Assembly: GCF_001908025.1 (NCBI RefSeq)
Contig: NZ_MQMG01000001.1
Location: 1 to 64,000, forward strand
Length of the DNA: 64,000 bases
Direction of reading: 5' to 3'
Origin: Geobacillus proteiniphilus
GTDB taxonomy: Bacteria; Bacillota; Bacilli; Bacillales; Anoxybacillaceae
In this document: in pieces, positions 41,769 through 52,595 of the stretch
How positions within the stretch are numbered: position 1 is the stretch's first letter
How the letters are laid out: each line of letters begins with the position of its first letter
The notes under the pieces: model-generated
The model's input: the letters and a program-made list of their open reading frames with translations, nothing else
Database searches by the model: none
What the model was told of the DNA's origin: nothing
Program-made: the position numbers and the translations under genes

Positions 41769-42476
41769 TTAATAGCGCTTCTGTTTCATAACGGAAAGCA
41801 TCGACAAGACAAGTTCAGCCGAATGTTTCGCCGCCGTCTCCAAAAACTGTTCAAACGACACGTCTGACTCCTCACCAGCAATATCAGACAACGCCCGGAT
41901 GATGACAAACGGCGTTCCAAATTGCACGCACACTTGGGCGATCGCCGCCGCTTCCATTTCGACGGCGCACAATTCCGGAAACTGGCCGCGCACAAATTCG
42001 ACTCGCTTTGGATCGTTCATAAACGAATCGCCGGTGGCGATCAAGCCGGTCACTGCCTGCAGGCCATCAAGCCGCGCCGCCGCCTGCTTGGCCGCCTCAA
42101 CAAGCGCCTCATCCGCCCGGTAGCGCGCCGGCAGGCCAGGCACTTGCCCGTAAGCGTAGCCGAACGCAGTCACATCGACGTCATGATGGACGACTTCCTC
42201 GGAAATGACAAGATCTCCGACACGAAGCGAAGGCAAAAATCCGCCGGCCGAACCGGTGTTGATAACGAAATCAGGGCGGAAGCGATCAAGCAGAAGCGTC
42301 GTTCCCATCGCGGCGTTCACTTTGCCGATCCCGGATTTCAACAACACCGCCTCTACGCCGTCAAGGCGCCCTTTGGAAAATTCGCACCCGGCGATGACCG
42401 TTTCCTCGCGCCCTTCCATGCGCGAACGCAAAATCGCCACTTCTTCTTCCATAGCTCCAATAATAGCTGCTTTCAT
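41769..42476 (-). CDS. mtnN: 5'-methylthioadenosine/S-adenosylhomocysteine nucleosidase
   Basis: MtnN removes adenine from MTA and SAH, recycling methylation by-products. The 235-residue protein has [19 protein letters not shown] and the catalytic-site regions GDSFMN and [10 protein letters not shown], with the Asp general acid in LSDIAGE. It follows yrrT by 14 bp; SAH made by methyltransferases is turned into homocysteine precursors for mccA. Confidence 0.94.
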   Translation of the reverse strand: MKAAIIGAMEEEVAILRSRMEGREETVIAGCEFSKGRLDGVEAVLLKSGIGKVNAAMGTTLLLDRFRPDFVINTGSAGGFLPSLRVGDLVISEEVVHHDVDVTAFGYAYGQVPGLPARYRADEALVEAAKQAAARLDGLQAVTGLIATGDSFMNDPKRVEFVRGQFPELCAVEMEAAAIAQVCVQFGTPFVIIRALSDIAGEESDVSFEQFLETAAKHSAELVLSMLSVMKQKRY

Positions 42477-42490
42477 CGTTCTCCCTCTTT

Positions 42491-43138
42491 CTACGTCGTT
42501 TGTTTCACCGCCTCCATCACCCAGACGAACGCATTTTGCTGCGCAAAGGAGACGGAAAAGCCATGCTTGGCAAACAGTGATGCCAATACGTCAAGCGTCG
42601 TATAATATTCGCGTTCCAAATCGTCGGCCAAATCGTGAAAGCCGCGCGCTCGGGCTTCCTCAACCGCCCGGCGGAACGCCTCTTTGTCGCGAAACGCCGT
42701 ATCGGCAAACACTATTTTACCACCCAGATGGAGCAATTGACTATATTTGGCCAGCGCCTCGTCTTTTTCCGCATCCGTCAAATGATGAAACGCATACGTG
42801 CTGGCGATCGTGTCGATCGGCTCCGGCGGCGTCGGAAATTGCAAAAAATCCCCGTCCATAATGACCGCTCGCCCGCCGAGCTTTTCCGCCGCTTTTTTCC
42901 TCATCGGCGTCGATGGCTCGATCCCGTACACCTGCTTGCCGCGCTCAAGCAGCTTTTTCGTCAAGTTGCCAGTGCCGACGCCAAACTCGAACACGACTTG
43001 GCCGGCTTTGTCGGCAACCGTGCTTAAAATGCAGTCATAACCGGCAAACACGTCGCGATATTGCTCATCGTATCCTTCGACCGATCGGTCGTACGATTCC
43101 GCCCATTGTTCAAACAAGTCAAGAAACTCTCTGCCCAT
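42491..43138 (-). CDS. yrrT: YrrT, SAM-dependent methyltransferase
   Basis: A 215-residue class I methyltransferase, first gene of the methionine-to-cysteine operon. The SAM motif is [15 protein letters not shown], followed by [11 protein letters not shown] at 43138 ([12 protein letters not shown]) has GGAGTG upstream; a start five codons earlier is possible. Substrate unknown. Confidence 0.88.
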   Translation of the reverse strand: MGREFLDLFEQWAESYDRSVEGYDEQYRDVFAGYDCILSTVADKAGQVVFEFGVGTGNLTKKLLERGKQVYGIEPSTPMRKKAAEKLGGRAVIMDGDFLQFPTPPEPIDTIASTYAFHHLTDAEKDEALAKYSQLLHLGGKIVFADTAFRDKEAFRRAVEEARARGFHDLADDLEREYYTTLDVLASLFAKHGFSVSFAQQNAFVWVMEAVKQTT

Positions 43139-43154
43139 ATGGTCACACTCCAAA

Positions 43155-43182
43155 AAAGTTTATAATTCCTATAAATATAGTA
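43155..43182 (-). promoter_or_regulatory. Possible CymR operator
   Basis: TATTTATAGGAATTATAAACTT lies downstream of the promoter at 43206-43234 and contains the GGAATT core with AT-rich flanks found in CymR boxes. CymR represses the yrrT operon in B. subtilis, and cymR itself is at 63358. Confidence 0.45.
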
Positions 43183-43205
43183 TGTTTTTGGTATTGCCTG
43201 CTCCT

Positions 43206-43234
43206 ACTGTAGCATATGTTTTTCCCTTGTTCAA
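43206..43234 (-). promoter_or_regulatory. Promoter of the yrrT operon
   Basis: TTGAAC (43229-43234), 17 bp, TACAGT (43206-43211) reading left, about 70 bp before yrrT. Confidence 0.6.
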
Positions 43235-43327
43235 CGATCATGTTTCGTTCGTATTGTCCCCCCCTTGTGCGCCGGTGGATGAGGGCGGGAAAATTTGCTA
43301 CACTGACAATGGAAAGGAGGAAGAACG

Positions 43328-43537
43328 ATGCCTAACATTTCTCTTGATTTGATCGAGGACAAAATCGAATTTTTTGAAGCGGACGACTTGCGAACGCTCG
43401 AGAAAAAAATCAACGAACAAATTGAACATAACAAGGCGCTCTTGCTTTCCGTCCACCATGTTTCGCATCAAATGCACATCATGGAAAACGGGAAGCGGTG
43501 GTACAGCGCGGTCGTTCATTTCAAAGCGAAAAAATAA
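43328..43537 (+). CDS. yrzA: YrzA-family (DUF2536) protein
   Basis: A 69-residue protein of the YrzA type (SLDLIEDKIEFFEADDLRTLEKKI..., ending GKRWYSAVVHFKAKK). GGAAAGGAGGAAGAACG is the ribosome binding site. It is monocistronic with its own terminator. Role unknown. Confidence 0.8.
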   Translation: MPNISLDLIEDKIEFFEADDLRTLEKKINEQIEHNKALLLSVHHVSHQMHIMENGKRWYSAVVHFKAKK

Positions 43538-43564
43538 CAGGTGCCCCTCGTTTTTGGGCACCTG
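43538..43564 (+). terminator. Terminator of yrzA
   Basis: CAGGTGCCC pairs with GGGCACCTG; a short T stretch follows. Confidence 0.75.
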
Positions 43565-43658
43565 CGTGTTTTGCCGCCGCTAATGAACCGCCATTGTTTC
43601 ACTCATGGCTAAGCGTGCCGTTGAAACTTCGAATATCTCCGCTTCCCTCATCATAACG

Positions 43659-44282
43659 CTATGGCTTTTGCTTCAACTTTTGCACTTTCGTCGGCTTCCA
43701 TCCTTCGTTCGTCACCCATTCAATGTACACTTTGTAATGGGCGGTTTGATTTTTCGTTGAAATCGTCGCGACCGCTTTGTTCGGCCCGTTGTTGCCGATG
43801 AACCAAACGATCATCTCCTCCGGGGCGATGCCGGTCGCATAACTGACTGCATCAAGCATTTCCTTCCAGTCGACCGAATCTTTCTTAAACACCGTTTCAT
43901 GCGGCTCCGATTGCGTCGTACCGATCGGCTGCCATGCCGGGTTGACGATTTCTTTTTCAATGTTGGACCCCGGCGGGCCCGGCGTTTCTGTCGTGCCCGC
44001 TTCGCTCGTTTCATCGGTGGAAGCAGCGTCTTCTTCCTCGGTGTGCGTTTCTGCTTCCGCCGGCGCCACCGCTTCACCTGTTTCCACTTCCACCCGCTTC
44101 GCATTGGCCGCTTCTGTTTTGGCTTCGCGATCGACCGCCTTCTCGCTCGGTTTATCGCCAAACAGCAAGTTCCCACCGACAATGAGAATGAGCAGCACGA
44201 CAACCGCAATGGCTCCATTGAGCCAACGGTTGATTCTCCGCCGCTTGGCGCGGGCGGCAAAGCGCGTCCCCATTTGCGCCAC
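43659..44282 (-). CDS. yrrS: YrrS-family (DUF1510) membrane-anchored protein
   Basis: A 207-residue protein with a basic start (RFAARAKRRRINRWL), one span (GAIAVVVLLILIVGGNLLF), a long acidic, low-complexity linker rich in Glu, Ala and Thr (about 55-115), and a C-terminal folded domain (DAVSYATGIAPEEMIVWF..., WVTNEGWKPTKV). It follows pbpI as in B. subtilis and is thought to act with it in the cell wall. Confidence 0.85.
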   Translation of the reverse strand: MAQMGTRFAARAKRRRINRWLNGAIAVVVLLILIVGGNLLFGDKPSEKAVDREAKTEAANAKRVEVETGEAVAPAEAETHTEEEDAASTDETSEAGTTETPGPPGSNIEKEIVNPAWQPIGTTQSEPHETVFKKDSVDWKEMLDAVSYATGIAPEEMIVWFIGNNGPNKAVATISTKNQTAHYKVYIEWVTNEGWKPTKVQKLKQKP

Positions 44283-44348
44283 CGTCTCCTCTCCCTTCTT
44301 TGGATGATGTTCGTGCTGGAAAAATGGATTCTCCTTACATTTGGTTCG

Positions 44349-46121
44349 TCACTTCGCTTCATTTTTGGCGCGGTCATAAGCATAAAGCGCCTCGACTGCG
44401 GCGGCGAACACATCATTCGTCGCGGCCTGCCCGCTCGGGCAGTCGAGCTCAACGACAGCGAGAGCGTATTTCGGGCGGTCGGCTGGAAAATAGCCAGCAA
44501 ACCATTTATTAATGAATTCAGCGCCGCCATCCATTTTTCCTGTCTCCGCCGTCCCGGATTTGCCGGCGACCGGATACGGCAGCGAACGGAAGCGGCGGCC
44601 GGTGCCATCCTCCTTGGTGACAACGCCGCGCAAAAGCCGCTGCAACTCTTCGGCCGTCTGCGGCGCGATCGGCTCCATGTCTGAAGCCGATTGAGGCGGA
44701 AACGAAAAGAGCGTCGCACCGTTTTTATACAGCACTTTGTCAACGGCCCGCACCTTGAGCGCCTCGCCGCCGCGGGCAATCGTCGCCATCATGTTGGCGA
44801 CGCCAAGCGGCGAGACGCGTACATTTTTTTGCCCGATCGCCGTTTGCGCCACCGCAAGCGGCACCCGCTTGTCGCTCGGATCGTTCCAAATCGTTCCTTT
44901 CCGTTCTTCAGGAAACTGGCGGAAATGCTCCTCATGGTACACTGCTCCTTCCCACCCGGCTGTCGGATACAGCCCGAGTTTTTTCGCATACGTTTCAAAC
45001 GCATCCGGATCGTGCTCGATCAACTGCTTGCCGAGCGTGGCAAAGGCATTGTTGCAACTGACGGCAAAGCTGTCCGCTAAATCAAGCATGCCGTAATCAT
45101 GCTCATCATCGCGGGTTTTGCCGTCAATTTTTCGGCTGCAGTCAAAGGTCGTCTCAAGCGAGGCGAGCCCCTCATCAAGCGCCGCGGCCGCAATGATCGT
45201 TTTAAAAATCGAGCCGGGGATTTGCGGCAGCACCATTTGGTTTTCCGCGCCGCGATTTTTATACGGATCGCGCGGATTCATATTGGGGCGGCTGACCATG
45301 GCGAGCACACTGTTTGTGTCAATATCCAGCAAAACGAGACCGCCTTTTTTCAACCCGTATCGGTCAACGATCTGCTCCATCTCTTGCTGTATGTCGCGGT
45401 CAAGCGTCGTTTGCACGGTGACGGGATAAAACGGGTTGCCCGGGTCGCTGTATTTGACATCGAGCCCAAACAGCGGCCGCCCTTCGGCGTCAACGTGATA
45501 AAGCAGCTTCGTTTCGCCGTCGGCGAGCAAAAATTCATCAAACGCCATCTCAAGCCCTTGAATGCCCACTTCAGCCTTTGGCGGCAGCGGTCGTTTCGGA
45601 TAACGCTTCTTGATTAGCTCACGGTCCGGGCGGGTGAAGCCGAGCAAATGCGGGGCGTACACCGTTTCCAGCGGATATTGCTTGTTGACGGCTAAGACGC
45701 CCGGAATGCGCAAATCGTTAATTTGTTTCATTTGATTCGCGCTCAAAGCGAGCGGCTCTCCGTCCTTCTCTAAGACGAACGGGCCGTCCGCCTGCTCAAG
45801 CTGGCGGCGGATCTCTTCTTCAGAGACGCCGGCGATGCGGGCAACTTGTTCCATCGGCCATTTCATCGCCGTTAAAAACGGGAATAAGACAAGCGACGGC
45901 ACGTATCGCTTCGTGAGCGGCGCGCCATTCCGGTCGACGAACGAGCCGCGCCCGTCGTCAATGATCAGTTCTTGCGTCCGCTGGGCGACGCTTTCGGCAA
46001 TTAAATTATGACTGGCAAACGACTCGGCGTCAATCAGCTGGATCTGCGCCAAGCGCCCGACAAGCAACAAAAAGCCCAATTGAATGAGGGCGAGCATGGC
46101 AAGTGTTCGTTTTTTCCACAT
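44349..46121 (-). CDS. pbpI: PbpI, class B penicillin-binding protein
   Basis: A 590-residue transpeptidase with one N-terminal span (TLAMLALIQLGFLLLVGRLAQ), a pedestal domain, and a transpeptidase domain with SxxK (PGSIFKTI), SxN (AVSCNNAF) and the KTG-type triad (GKSGTAETG). All catalytic motifs are present. In B. subtilis PbpI localises to the division site and can replace PBP2b functions in part. Upstream hairpin at 46128-46158. Confidence 0.92.
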   Translation of the reverse strand: MWKKRTLAMLALIQLGFLLLVGRLAQIQLIDAESFASHNLIAESVAQRTQELIIDDGRGSFVDRNGAPLTKRYVPSLVLFPFLTAMKWPMEQVARIAGVSEEEIRRQLEQADGPFVLEKDGEPLALSANQMKQINDLRIPGVLAVNKQYPLETVYAPHLLGFTRPDRELIKKRYPKRPLPPKAEVGIQGLEMAFDEFLLADGETKLLYHVDAEGRPLFGLDVKYSDPGNPFYPVTVQTTLDRDIQQEMEQIVDRYGLKKGGLVLLDIDTNSVLAMVSRPNMNPRDPYKNRGAENQMVLPQIPGSIFKTIIAAAALDEGLASLETTFDCSRKIDGKTRDDEHDYGMLDLADSFAVSCNNAFATLGKQLIEHDPDAFETYAKKLGLYPTAGWEGAVYHEEHFRQFPEERKGTIWNDPSDKRVPLAVAQTAIGQKNVRVSPLGVANMMATIARGGEALKVRAVDKVLYKNGATLFSFPPQSASDMEPIAPQTAEELQRLLRGVVTKEDGTGRRFRSLPYPVAGKSGTAETGKMDGGAEFINKWFAGYFPADRPKYALAVVELDCPSGQAATNDVFAAAVEALYAYDRAKNEAK

Positions 46122-46127
46122 AAAGAA

Positions 46128-46158
46128 AACACCTCATCATCAGTGTTGACGAGGTGTT
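46128..46158 (-). terminator. Terminator between greA and pbpI
   Basis: AAACACCTC pairs with GAGGTGTTT, followed by TCTTT; it lies just before the pbpI start, so could also attenuate read-through into pbpI. Confidence 0.65.
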
Positions 46159-46227
46159 TCTATTTGAAACGTGGATGGGCGGCCATTTTCCCGATTGGCG
46201 CGCCTTTTCCTCAAGTCAGCTGCTCTT

Positions 46228-46704
46228 TTATTTGACGGCTACGATTTTCACAAGCATTTCCCCGCCCGGCGTTTGCACCGTCACCTCATCGCCGACGCGG
46301 CGGCCGAGAAGCGATTTCGCAATCGGCGAGTCGTTGGAAATTTTCCCTTCAAATGGGTCGGCTTCCGCACTGCCGACGATCGTATACGTCTCTTCCTCGC
46401 CGTCTGGAAGTTCAATGAACGTGACCGACTTGCCGAGCGAGACGACGTCTGGATTTTCTGTATCTTCTTCAATGATGACAGCGTTGCGGATCATGTTTTC
46501 AAGCATTTGGATGCGCGATTCGACAAACGCCTGCTCATCTTTGGCAGCATCGTACTCCGAGTTTTCCGACAAATCCCCGAACCCGCGCGCAATCTTAATG
46601 CGCTCCACCACTTCTTTCCGCTTGACCGTTTTTAAGTACTCAAGCTCTTGTTCCAGCTTCTCTTTTCCCTCTTTCGTCATCGGATACTGCTTTTCGTTCG
46701 CCAT
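46228..46704 (-). CDS. greA: GreA, transcript cleavage factor
   Basis: GreA rescues backtracked RNA polymerase by stimulating cleavage of the nascent RNA. The 158-residue protein has the N-terminal coiled coil ([18 protein letters not shown]) with the acidic tip ([15 protein letters not shown]) and a C-terminal FKBP-like domain ending LVKIVAVK. Full length. Confidence 0.95.
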   Translation of the reverse strand: MANEKQYPMTKEGKEKLEQELEYLKTVKRKEVVERIKIARGFGDLSENSEYDAAKDEQAFVESRIQMLENMIRNAVIIEEDTENPDVVSLGKSVTFIELPDGEEETYTIVGSAEADPFEGKISNDSPIAKSLLGRRVGDEVTVQTPGGEMLVKIVAVK

Positions 46705-46740
46705 TCATCTCACTCCTCTATATATTCTGCATTATGTAAA

Positions 46741-46771
46741 ACGTACGAACAGCAAAAACGGCTGTTCGTAC
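46741..46771 (-). terminator. Terminator of udk
   Basis: CGTACGAACAGC pairs perfectly with GCTGTTCGTACG, followed by TTTTA. Confidence 0.85.
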
Positions 46772-46814
46772 GCTTACTTGTTATATAATATATTGTTTTG
46801 TCTCTGTTATGTTA

Positions 46815-47450
46815 TTACAAAACCGCTTTTTGTTCAAGAACTGTGCGAATTTTTGCCACCATTAAATCGATGGCGACGACGTTCTGTCCGCCTTCCGGAA
46901 TGATCACATCCGCGTAGCGCTTCGTCGGTTCGACAAACTGGTTGTGCATCGGCCGGACGACGGACAAATATTGCTCGATGACCGAATCGAACGTGCGGCC
47001 GCGCTCTTTAATATCGCGGATGAGACGGCGGATGATGCGGATGTCCGGGTCGGTGTCGACATATACTTTAATGTCCATTAAATTGCGGAGTCGCTCATCC
47101 TCCAAGACAAGAATGCCCTCCACGATGATGACATCCTTTGGCTCCACGCGAATGACGTCGCTTGAGCGAGTGTGCAGCGTATAATCGTACACCGGCTTGT
47201 CAATCGGCTCATAGCGAAGCAGCTTATGAATATGCTCAATCAACAAATCGTTGTCAAACGCCAGCGGATGGTCATAGTTCGTCTTCAGCCGCTCTTCAAA
47301 CGGAAGATGGCTTTGGTCTTTATAGTAAAAGTCTTGCTCCAAAACAAGGATCGAGCGGTCGCCGAAATGATCGTAAATCGCGCGGGCGACGCTCGTCTTC
47401 CCCGAGCCGGAGCCGCCGGCGACGCCGATGACAACGGGCTTCTTCCCCAT
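46815..47450 (-). CDS. udk: Uridine kinase
   Basis: Udk phosphorylates uridine and cytidine in pyrimidine salvage. The 211-residue protein has the P-loop [14 protein letters not shown], the nucleoside-binding region NYDHPLAFD, and [12 protein letters not shown]. It follows trhP2 by one base pair, so the tRNA-modification genes and udk form one transcript. Confidence 0.95.
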   Translation of the reverse strand: MGKKPVVIGVAGGSGSGKTSVARAIYDHFGDRSILVLEQDFYYKDQSHLPFEERLKTNYDHPLAFDNDLLIEHIHKLLRYEPIDKPVYDYTLHTRSSDVIRVEPKDVIIVEGILVLEDERLRNLMDIKVYVDTDPDIRIIRRLIRDIKERGRTFDSVIEQYLSVVRPMHNQFVEPTKRYADVIIPEGGQNVVAIDLMVAKIRTVLEQKAVL

Positions 47451-47451
47451 C

Positions 47452-48720
47452 TTAATTCTCCTTTCTCATCATGTTGTACGGGAAGAGAGGGCGCTTGACC
47501 TTAAATTTCACGATTTGCAGCGGATGGCGCGCCGCATCAAGCTCGTTGCCGTCTTCGTCCCAAATTTTCTCAATCACTTGGGTGAAGTTTTCAATTTCCG
47601 GACCGAAAAATTCGACTTCATCGCCCGGGCGGAAATGGTTGCGCTGTTGGACGGTGGCGATGCCCGTCTCCGGGTCATAGCCAAGCACCAAACCGGCGAA
47701 TTCATGCGTCGTTTTCCGGCTGTGCGTCCCGTACATATGGTTCGTATAATCCGGGAAGCCGTCAAAGAACGACGGCGCCGTCTCGCGGTTGGCGCATTTC
47801 TCCAGCTCCCGCACCCACTCTTCGCGGATCGTGAAATGGTCTGGATCAGCGCAGTAGGCATCAATCACTTTCCGATAGACACTGACAACCGTCGCCACGT
47901 AATGGATCGATTTCATCCGCCCTTCAATTTTCAAGCTATCCACACCCAATTCGATCATCACCGGAATGGCGCGGATTAAATTCAAATCTTTCGCGCTCAT
48001 CGCAAACGGGGCGTCCCCTTTTTCAAACAACGGAATTTCCCGGCCGTCGGAGAGCTGATACAAATCGTAATCCCAGCGGCACGACTGGCAGCATCCGCCG
48101 CGGTTTGAGTCGCGCGCCGTCATATGGTTGCTCAATACACAGCGGCCGGAGTAGGCGGAACACATCGCCCCATGGATGAACGCCTCGATTTCAATATCGA
48201 CTTTCTCTTTGATCTGCCGGATTTCTTCTGCGCCCACTTCACGAGCGAGCACAACCCGCTCGAGCCCTTCCTCTTTCCAAAATTGGACCGCTTTCCAGTT
48301 GGTAAGCGATTGCTGCGTGCTTAAATGCACTTCAAGCTTCGGCGCCACCCGGCGCGCCGTTTCGATGATGAGCGGGTCGGCGACGATGATGCCGCAAACA
48401 CCGGCATCTTCAAGCGCCCGCAAATAGTCATCAAGGCCAGGGATGTTTTCGTTATGGGCGTAAATATTGGCAGTTACGTATACTTTGGCTCCGTATCGAT
48501 TGGCAAATTCGACCCCTTCGCGAATTTCCTCGATCGTAAAGTTGTCGGCGTTGGCGCGCAAGCTGTACTCTTGGCCTCCGATAAAGACGGCGTCCGCGCC
48601 GTAATGGACGGCGATTTTCAGTTTTTCCAAGTTGCCAGCCGGGGCGAGCAGCTCTGGCTTTTTCACAATGACGCGCTTGCCGTCAATGATCTCGGAGATG
48701 CGATCATTTTTTAAAAGCAT
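47452..48720 (-). CDS. trhP2: TrhP2, U32-family tRNA hydroxylation protein
   Basis: A 422-residue U32 protein (B. subtilis YrrO). TrhP1/TrhP2 act in prephenate-dependent hydroxylation of uridine 34, the first step to 5-methoxyuridine. Motifs: [41 protein letters not shown] and the cysteines in [12 protein letters not shown], plus a C-terminal domain. It pairs with trhP1 just upstream and with the methyltransferase trmR, which completes the modification. Confidence 0.9.
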   Translation of the reverse strand: MLLKNDRISEIIDGKRVIVKKPELLAPAGNLEKLKIAVHYGADAVFIGGQEYSLRANADNFTIEEIREGVEFANRYGAKVYVTANIYAHNENIPGLDDYLRALEDAGVCGIIVADPLIIETARRVAPKLEVHLSTQQSLTNWKAVQFWKEEGLERVVLAREVGAEEIRQIKEKVDIEIEAFIHGAMCSAYSGRCVLSNHMTARDSNRGGCCQSCRWDYDLYQLSDGREIPLFEKGDAPFAMSAKDLNLIRAIPVMIELGVDSLKIEGRMKSIHYVATVVSVYRKVIDAYCADPDHFTIREEWVRELEKCANRETAPSFFDGFPDYTNHMYGTHSRKTTHEFAGLVLGYDPETGIATVQQRNHFRPGDEVEFFGPEIENFTQVIEKIWDEDGNELDAARHPLQIVKFKVKRPLFPYNMMRKEN

Positions 48721-48738
48721 GCTGCTTCCCTCCTTTTC

Positions 48739-49668
48739 TCAATAAATGGTCTCCTTGAAGAAAAATCCGGTGTCAATGCGGCGATGCGGCGGCTGAAGCG
48801 CTTCAACGGCCGCAAGCAGCTCCTCTTTTTCCCGTTCGTACCGCTCGCGGTCATCAGCGCATAAATCGATGGCGCGGCGGTACAGCTTCGTCACTTCGGT
48901 AATGTAGCGCGGCTCGTGCAAAATCCCGTCAATTTTAAAGCTGTCGATGCCGGCCTCGACCATGTCGCCGAGCTCATCGATAATGCAAACATCGTTCGGG
49001 CTCATAATATGCGTGCCGTTTTCGTCTTCAAAAATCGGATATTTGTTGTCGCGCTCTTTGTCGTAAAGAAACATCCCTTTTTCGTACTTCTTCCGTTCAA
49101 CTTCCATCACTTTCCCTTGATATTCAAAATAGCTGCCGATCAGCGAGCGCTTCGATTGGTACATGCACATCGCGCCGTGCACTTGCACCTCGATTTCCAC
49201 TTCGGCATGGGCTTTGATTTCCAAAATGGCGTCCATGTTCAACTCGCGGGCCAAGACGGCGCGCTTCGCCCCTTTCCGGCCCCAATAGTTGCACGCATAC
49301 CAGTTCGTCGCTGTCGTCTCCGTGCTCCAGTGGAGCTTCATGTGCGGCGCCGTTTCTCGGACAGTCAAGAGCACCGCGGGATCACCGAAGACGATGGCAT
49401 CGGCGCCGACATCAGCCAAAAACGCGACGTAGTCGCCAAGCTCGTCCACTTTATCGTTATGGAAAATGGCGTTCATCGCCACATACACGTTCATGCCGCG
49501 CCGGTGGGCGGCTTTGACGGCGGCAGCGACATCATGGCGGGAAAATTCGCCGGTAAGCCGCAAACCGTAGCGCTGCTCGCCAATGATGACCGCGTCCGCT
49601 CCGGCTTCAGCCAGCTCGTCGATATGGGCAACGCTCGTCGGCGTCACGAGCAATTCGGGTTTTTTCAC
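48739..49668 (-). CDS. trhP1: TrhP1, U32-family tRNA hydroxylation protein
   Basis: A 309-residue U32 protein (B. subtilis YrrN) lacking the long C-terminal domain of TrhP2. Motifs: KPELLVTPTSVAHI, IIGEQRYGLRL and VQVHGAMCMYQSKRSL. It overlaps trmR by 4 bp. The pair TrhP1/TrhP2 with TrmR supplies mo5U34 in tRNA. Confidence 0.88.
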   Translation of the reverse strand: MKKPELLVTPTSVAHIDELAEAGADAVIIGEQRYGLRLTGEFSRHDVAAAVKAAHRRGMNVYVAMNAIFHNDKVDELGDYVAFLADVGADAIVFGDPAVLLTVRETAPHMKLHWSTETTATNWYACNYWGRKGAKRAVLARELNMDAILEIKAHAEVEIEVQVHGAMCMYQSKRSLIGSYFEYQGKVMEVERKKYEKGMFLYDKERDNKYPIFEDENGTHIMSPNDVCIIDELGDMVEAGIDSFKIDGILHEPRYITEVTKLYRRAIDLCADDRERYEREKEELLAAVEALQPPHRRIDTGFFFKETIY

Positions 49669-50318
49669 TGTTCTTCACCTCGTTTTTTCGATATGGCGAG
49701 CCCATCGCCGACCGGAATGATGACCGTATCATAGTCGCTTCGACTCATGAGCCACTCATTGTAGCGGCGAATTTTTCGGGCGATGTCCCAAAGCCGTCGA
49801 TTGTCCGCCGGCGCTTCGGCGGCGACGAGTCCTTTAAACAAGACGTTGTCGCTGATGATGAGGCCGCCTGCAGCCACAAACGGCTCATAGAGCGTAAAAA
49901 AGCGCTCATATTGCCCTTTGGCGGCATCAATAAACAGCGCATCAAACGGCGCGGCGGCCGCCACATCGGCCTCGACCGCGAGCGCATCGCCCAACACCGC
50001 CTCGATTTGCCGCTCGGTGTTCGTCTTTTCGATGTAAAAACGGGCGCGCTCATACCGCTCCCGGTCTTTTTCGATCGTCACAATGCGCGCATCCGGCAGC
50101 GCCTTTGCCATCCGGATCGCCGAATAGCCGATCGCCGTGCCGATTTCCAAAATGCGGCGCGGCCTGATCAGCTTCAAGATGAATAACAGCACTTCCATGC
50201 TCACCGGATCCATAATCGGTATGCGGTGCCGATAGGCGTACTGCTCCATCTCCTCAATGTCCTCATCCGGCGCCGGACGCAGCTTTTGCAAGTACGAAAC
50301 AATGTCATTGGAAAGCAA
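49665..50318 (-). CDS. trmR: TrmR, tRNA 5-hydroxyuridine methyltransferase
   Basis: TrmR methylates 5-hydroxyuridine 34 to 5-methoxyuridine using SAM. The 217-residue protein is an O-methyltransferase 3 type: ILEIGTAIGYSAIRMA, then DALFIDAAKGQY with the metal-binding Asp. A TTG start at 50318 lies eight bases after GGGAGG; the upstream ATG frame (34 codons more) has no family similarity. Confidence 0.88.
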   Translation of the reverse strand: MLSNDIVSYLQKLRPAPDEDIEEMEQYAYRHRIPIMDPVSMEVLLFILKLIRPRRILEIGTAIGYSAIRMAKALPDARIVTIEKDRERYERARFYIEKTNTERQIEAVLGDALAVEADVAAAAPFDALFIDAAKGQYERFFTLYEPFVAAGGLIISDNVLFKGLVAAEAPADNRRLWDIARKIRRYNEWLMSRSDYDTVIIPVGDGLAISKKRGEEQ

Positions 50319-50520
50319 GAGGAATTCCTCCCTGCCGTCAGCAAACTGAAAAGCGCTCGCCAAAGGTTGAACCACAACCCGGCATTTGCGCTTTGTCGTC
50401 ATGAAAAATAAGAGCCGCAAAGGACTCTCATCGTATCCGTTGGTCTATTCAACTATACTACCACAAAACAATGGAAAAACGAAGCTGTTTCCCCTGCTGG
50501 CCATCAACTTCCGTTTTGAT

Positions 50521-51612
50521 CTATTGTTTCCCAATATGTTTCGCCTTTTCCCGGTTATGCTCGGCCAACGTTTTCGTAAAAATGACCTCGCCGCCCGGTG
50601 TCGCCAAAAAGTATAAATAGTCGGTCGCCGCCGGTTCAAGCGCCGCTTCGATCGACATTACGCCGGCGTTGGCGATCGGCCCCGGCGGCAGTCCTTTATG
50701 CATGTACGTGTTGTACGGCGAATTGACCTGCAAATCTTTATACAACACACGCTCTTTATGTTCGCCAAGGGCGTACAAAACGGTCGGGTCGGTTTGAAGC
50801 GGCATGCCGCGGCGCAGCCGATTGTAAAACACGCTGGCGATTTTTTCGCGGTCAGCTTTTTCCGTCGCCTCTTCCTCAATGAGCGACGACATCGTCAACA
50901 GCTGATGCGGCGACATGTTTTTTTCTTTCATCGCTGCCTTATATGTGCCAAGCACAGCTGCCGTTTTCGCCACCATCGCCTCAATGATCTCAGAAAGCGG
51001 CGGCTTTTCGTCCGCAAACACATATGTCGCCGGGAACAAGTAGCCTTCCAGCGAATAGCGGATGCCTTCCCGAAAAACAGCATCAGTCAACAAATCTGGG
51101 TACTTTTTCATCAGCCGTTCGATATACGCACGATCGTTAAGCAGTTTCATAATCTGTTCTTGTTTGTACCCTGTTTTCGCGGCAATGATGTCGGCGATTT
51201 GCACCAATTGCGACCCTTCCGGAACGGTGAGCTTCAATCCGATTTTTAGCGATTTCCCCGTTTTTAACAGCTCGATGATGCGCGCCATTGGCATCGCCCG
51301 CGTCAGCTCATACTCCCCAGCCTGGAAGCCGGATTCATTTTTCCAGCGGACATATAAGCGAAACACGGCCGCGCTTTTAATGAGCCGCTTTTGTTCGAGC
51401 TGCTCGGCAATCGCCGCCGCCGATGAACCGATCGGAATCGACACATGGACCGGGGTGCGGTCATTCGGGTCGACGGGCTTAAGCGCTGAACGGATGTATA
51501 AGAAACTGCTGGCGCCGGCAATGACAAGCGCCGCCAGCAGAACAGCACAGACAATCAAGACGATTTTCCGCACAAGCCGCGCCTCTGGCGCCCTAAAATC
51601 GTTCTGTTTCAT
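50521..51612 (-). CDS. mltG: MltG, endolytic transglycosylase
   Basis: MltG cuts nascent peptidoglycan strands and sets their length. The 363-residue protein has one span near residues 14-36 (VCAVLLAALVIAGASSFLYI), a LysM-like region, and the YceG catalytic domain with the Glu in SSLIEEEATEKADR and the ending NTYMHKGLPPGPIANAG. Full length. Confidence 0.93.
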   Translation of the reverse strand: MKQNDFRAPEARLVRKIVLIVCAVLLAALVIAGASSFLYIRSALKPVDPNDRTPVHVSIPIGSSAAAIAEQLEQKRLIKSAAVFRLYVRWKNESGFQAGEYELTRAMPMARIIELLKTGKSLKIGLKLTVPEGSQLVQIADIIAAKTGYKQEQIMKLLNDRAYIERLMKKYPDLLTDAVFREGIRYSLEGYLFPATYVFADEKPPLSEIIEAMVAKTAAVLGTYKAAMKEKNMSPHQLLTMSSLIEEEATEKADREKIASVFYNRLRRGMPLQTDPTVLYALGEHKERVLYKDLQVNSPYNTYMHKGLPPGPIANAGVMSIEAALEPAATDYLYFLATPGGEVIFTKTLAEHNREKAKHIGKQ

Positions 51613-51814
51613 CTTTTTCCTCCTTTCACCCCGGCCATATTATACTACAAAGTTCCGCATTTTTCGCCCTTGACGGTCAAAAAATGCAAAGCCAGGGGAG
51701 GAAACGCGCCGGTCAATCGAAGCCCTTCGCAACATTTGTCGGACAAACAAGAAGATGTCTGAACCATTGCATGGAACACAACTTATCGTTTCTCAGCGCA
51801 TATACGCCAATAAG

Positions 51815-51845
51815 AAAAGGGGCCCCGATCCTTTTGGCCCCCTCT
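51815..51845 (-). terminator. Terminator of the alaS-yrzB unit
   Basis: AGGGGGCC pairs with GGCCCCTT, followed by TTC on the minus strand, just after the yrzB stop. The rest of 51613-51853 shows nothing else clear. Confidence 0.7.
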
Positions 51846-51853
51846 GCTGTCCG

Positions 51854-52174
<321 letters not shown>

Positions 52175-52591
52175 TTATCGTTTACTGTCCAAATATGACT
52201 GCAAAATGACGGCCGCCGCCATTTTGTCGATCACTTTCCGCCGCTTTTTCCGGCTGACGTCGGCAGCGATCAACATCCGTTCGGCGGCCATCGTCGACAG
52301 CCGTTCATCCCAAAGCACAACGGGCAAAGAAAACTCCTCGCGCAATTTGGCGGCGAACCGCTCGCTTGCCTCAGCGCGCGGCCCGAGCGTGCCGTTCATG
52401 TTTTTCGGCCACCCGACGACAATCGTATCGACGCCGTACTCATCGATGATGGCGCGCAGCCGCTTTAAGCCGTAGTCGCCGCGCTCCGTATCAATGGCGA
52501 TCGTCTCCAATCCTTGCGCTGTAAGGCCGAGTTCGTCGCTAACGGCAACGCCGAGCGTTTTCGTTCCCAAATCTAATCCTAGCGTCCGCAT
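52175..52591 (-). CDS. ruvX: RuvX/YqgF, Holliday junction resolvase-like / pre-16S rRNA nuclease
   Basis: A 138-residue RNase H-fold nuclease with [28 protein letters not shown] and [14 protein letters not shown], carrying the acidic residues. Family members process the 5' end of 16S rRNA in E. coli; a role in recombination has also been proposed. It lies 4 bp after ireB. Confidence 0.92.
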   Translation of the reverse strand: MRTLGLDLGTKTLGVAVSDELGLTAQGLETIAIDTERGDYGLKRLRAIIDEYGVDTIVVGWPKNMNGTLGPRAEASERFAAKLREEFSLPVVLWDERLSTMAAERMLIAADVSRKKRRKVIDKMAAAVILQSYLDSKR

Positions 52592-52595
52592 CAGG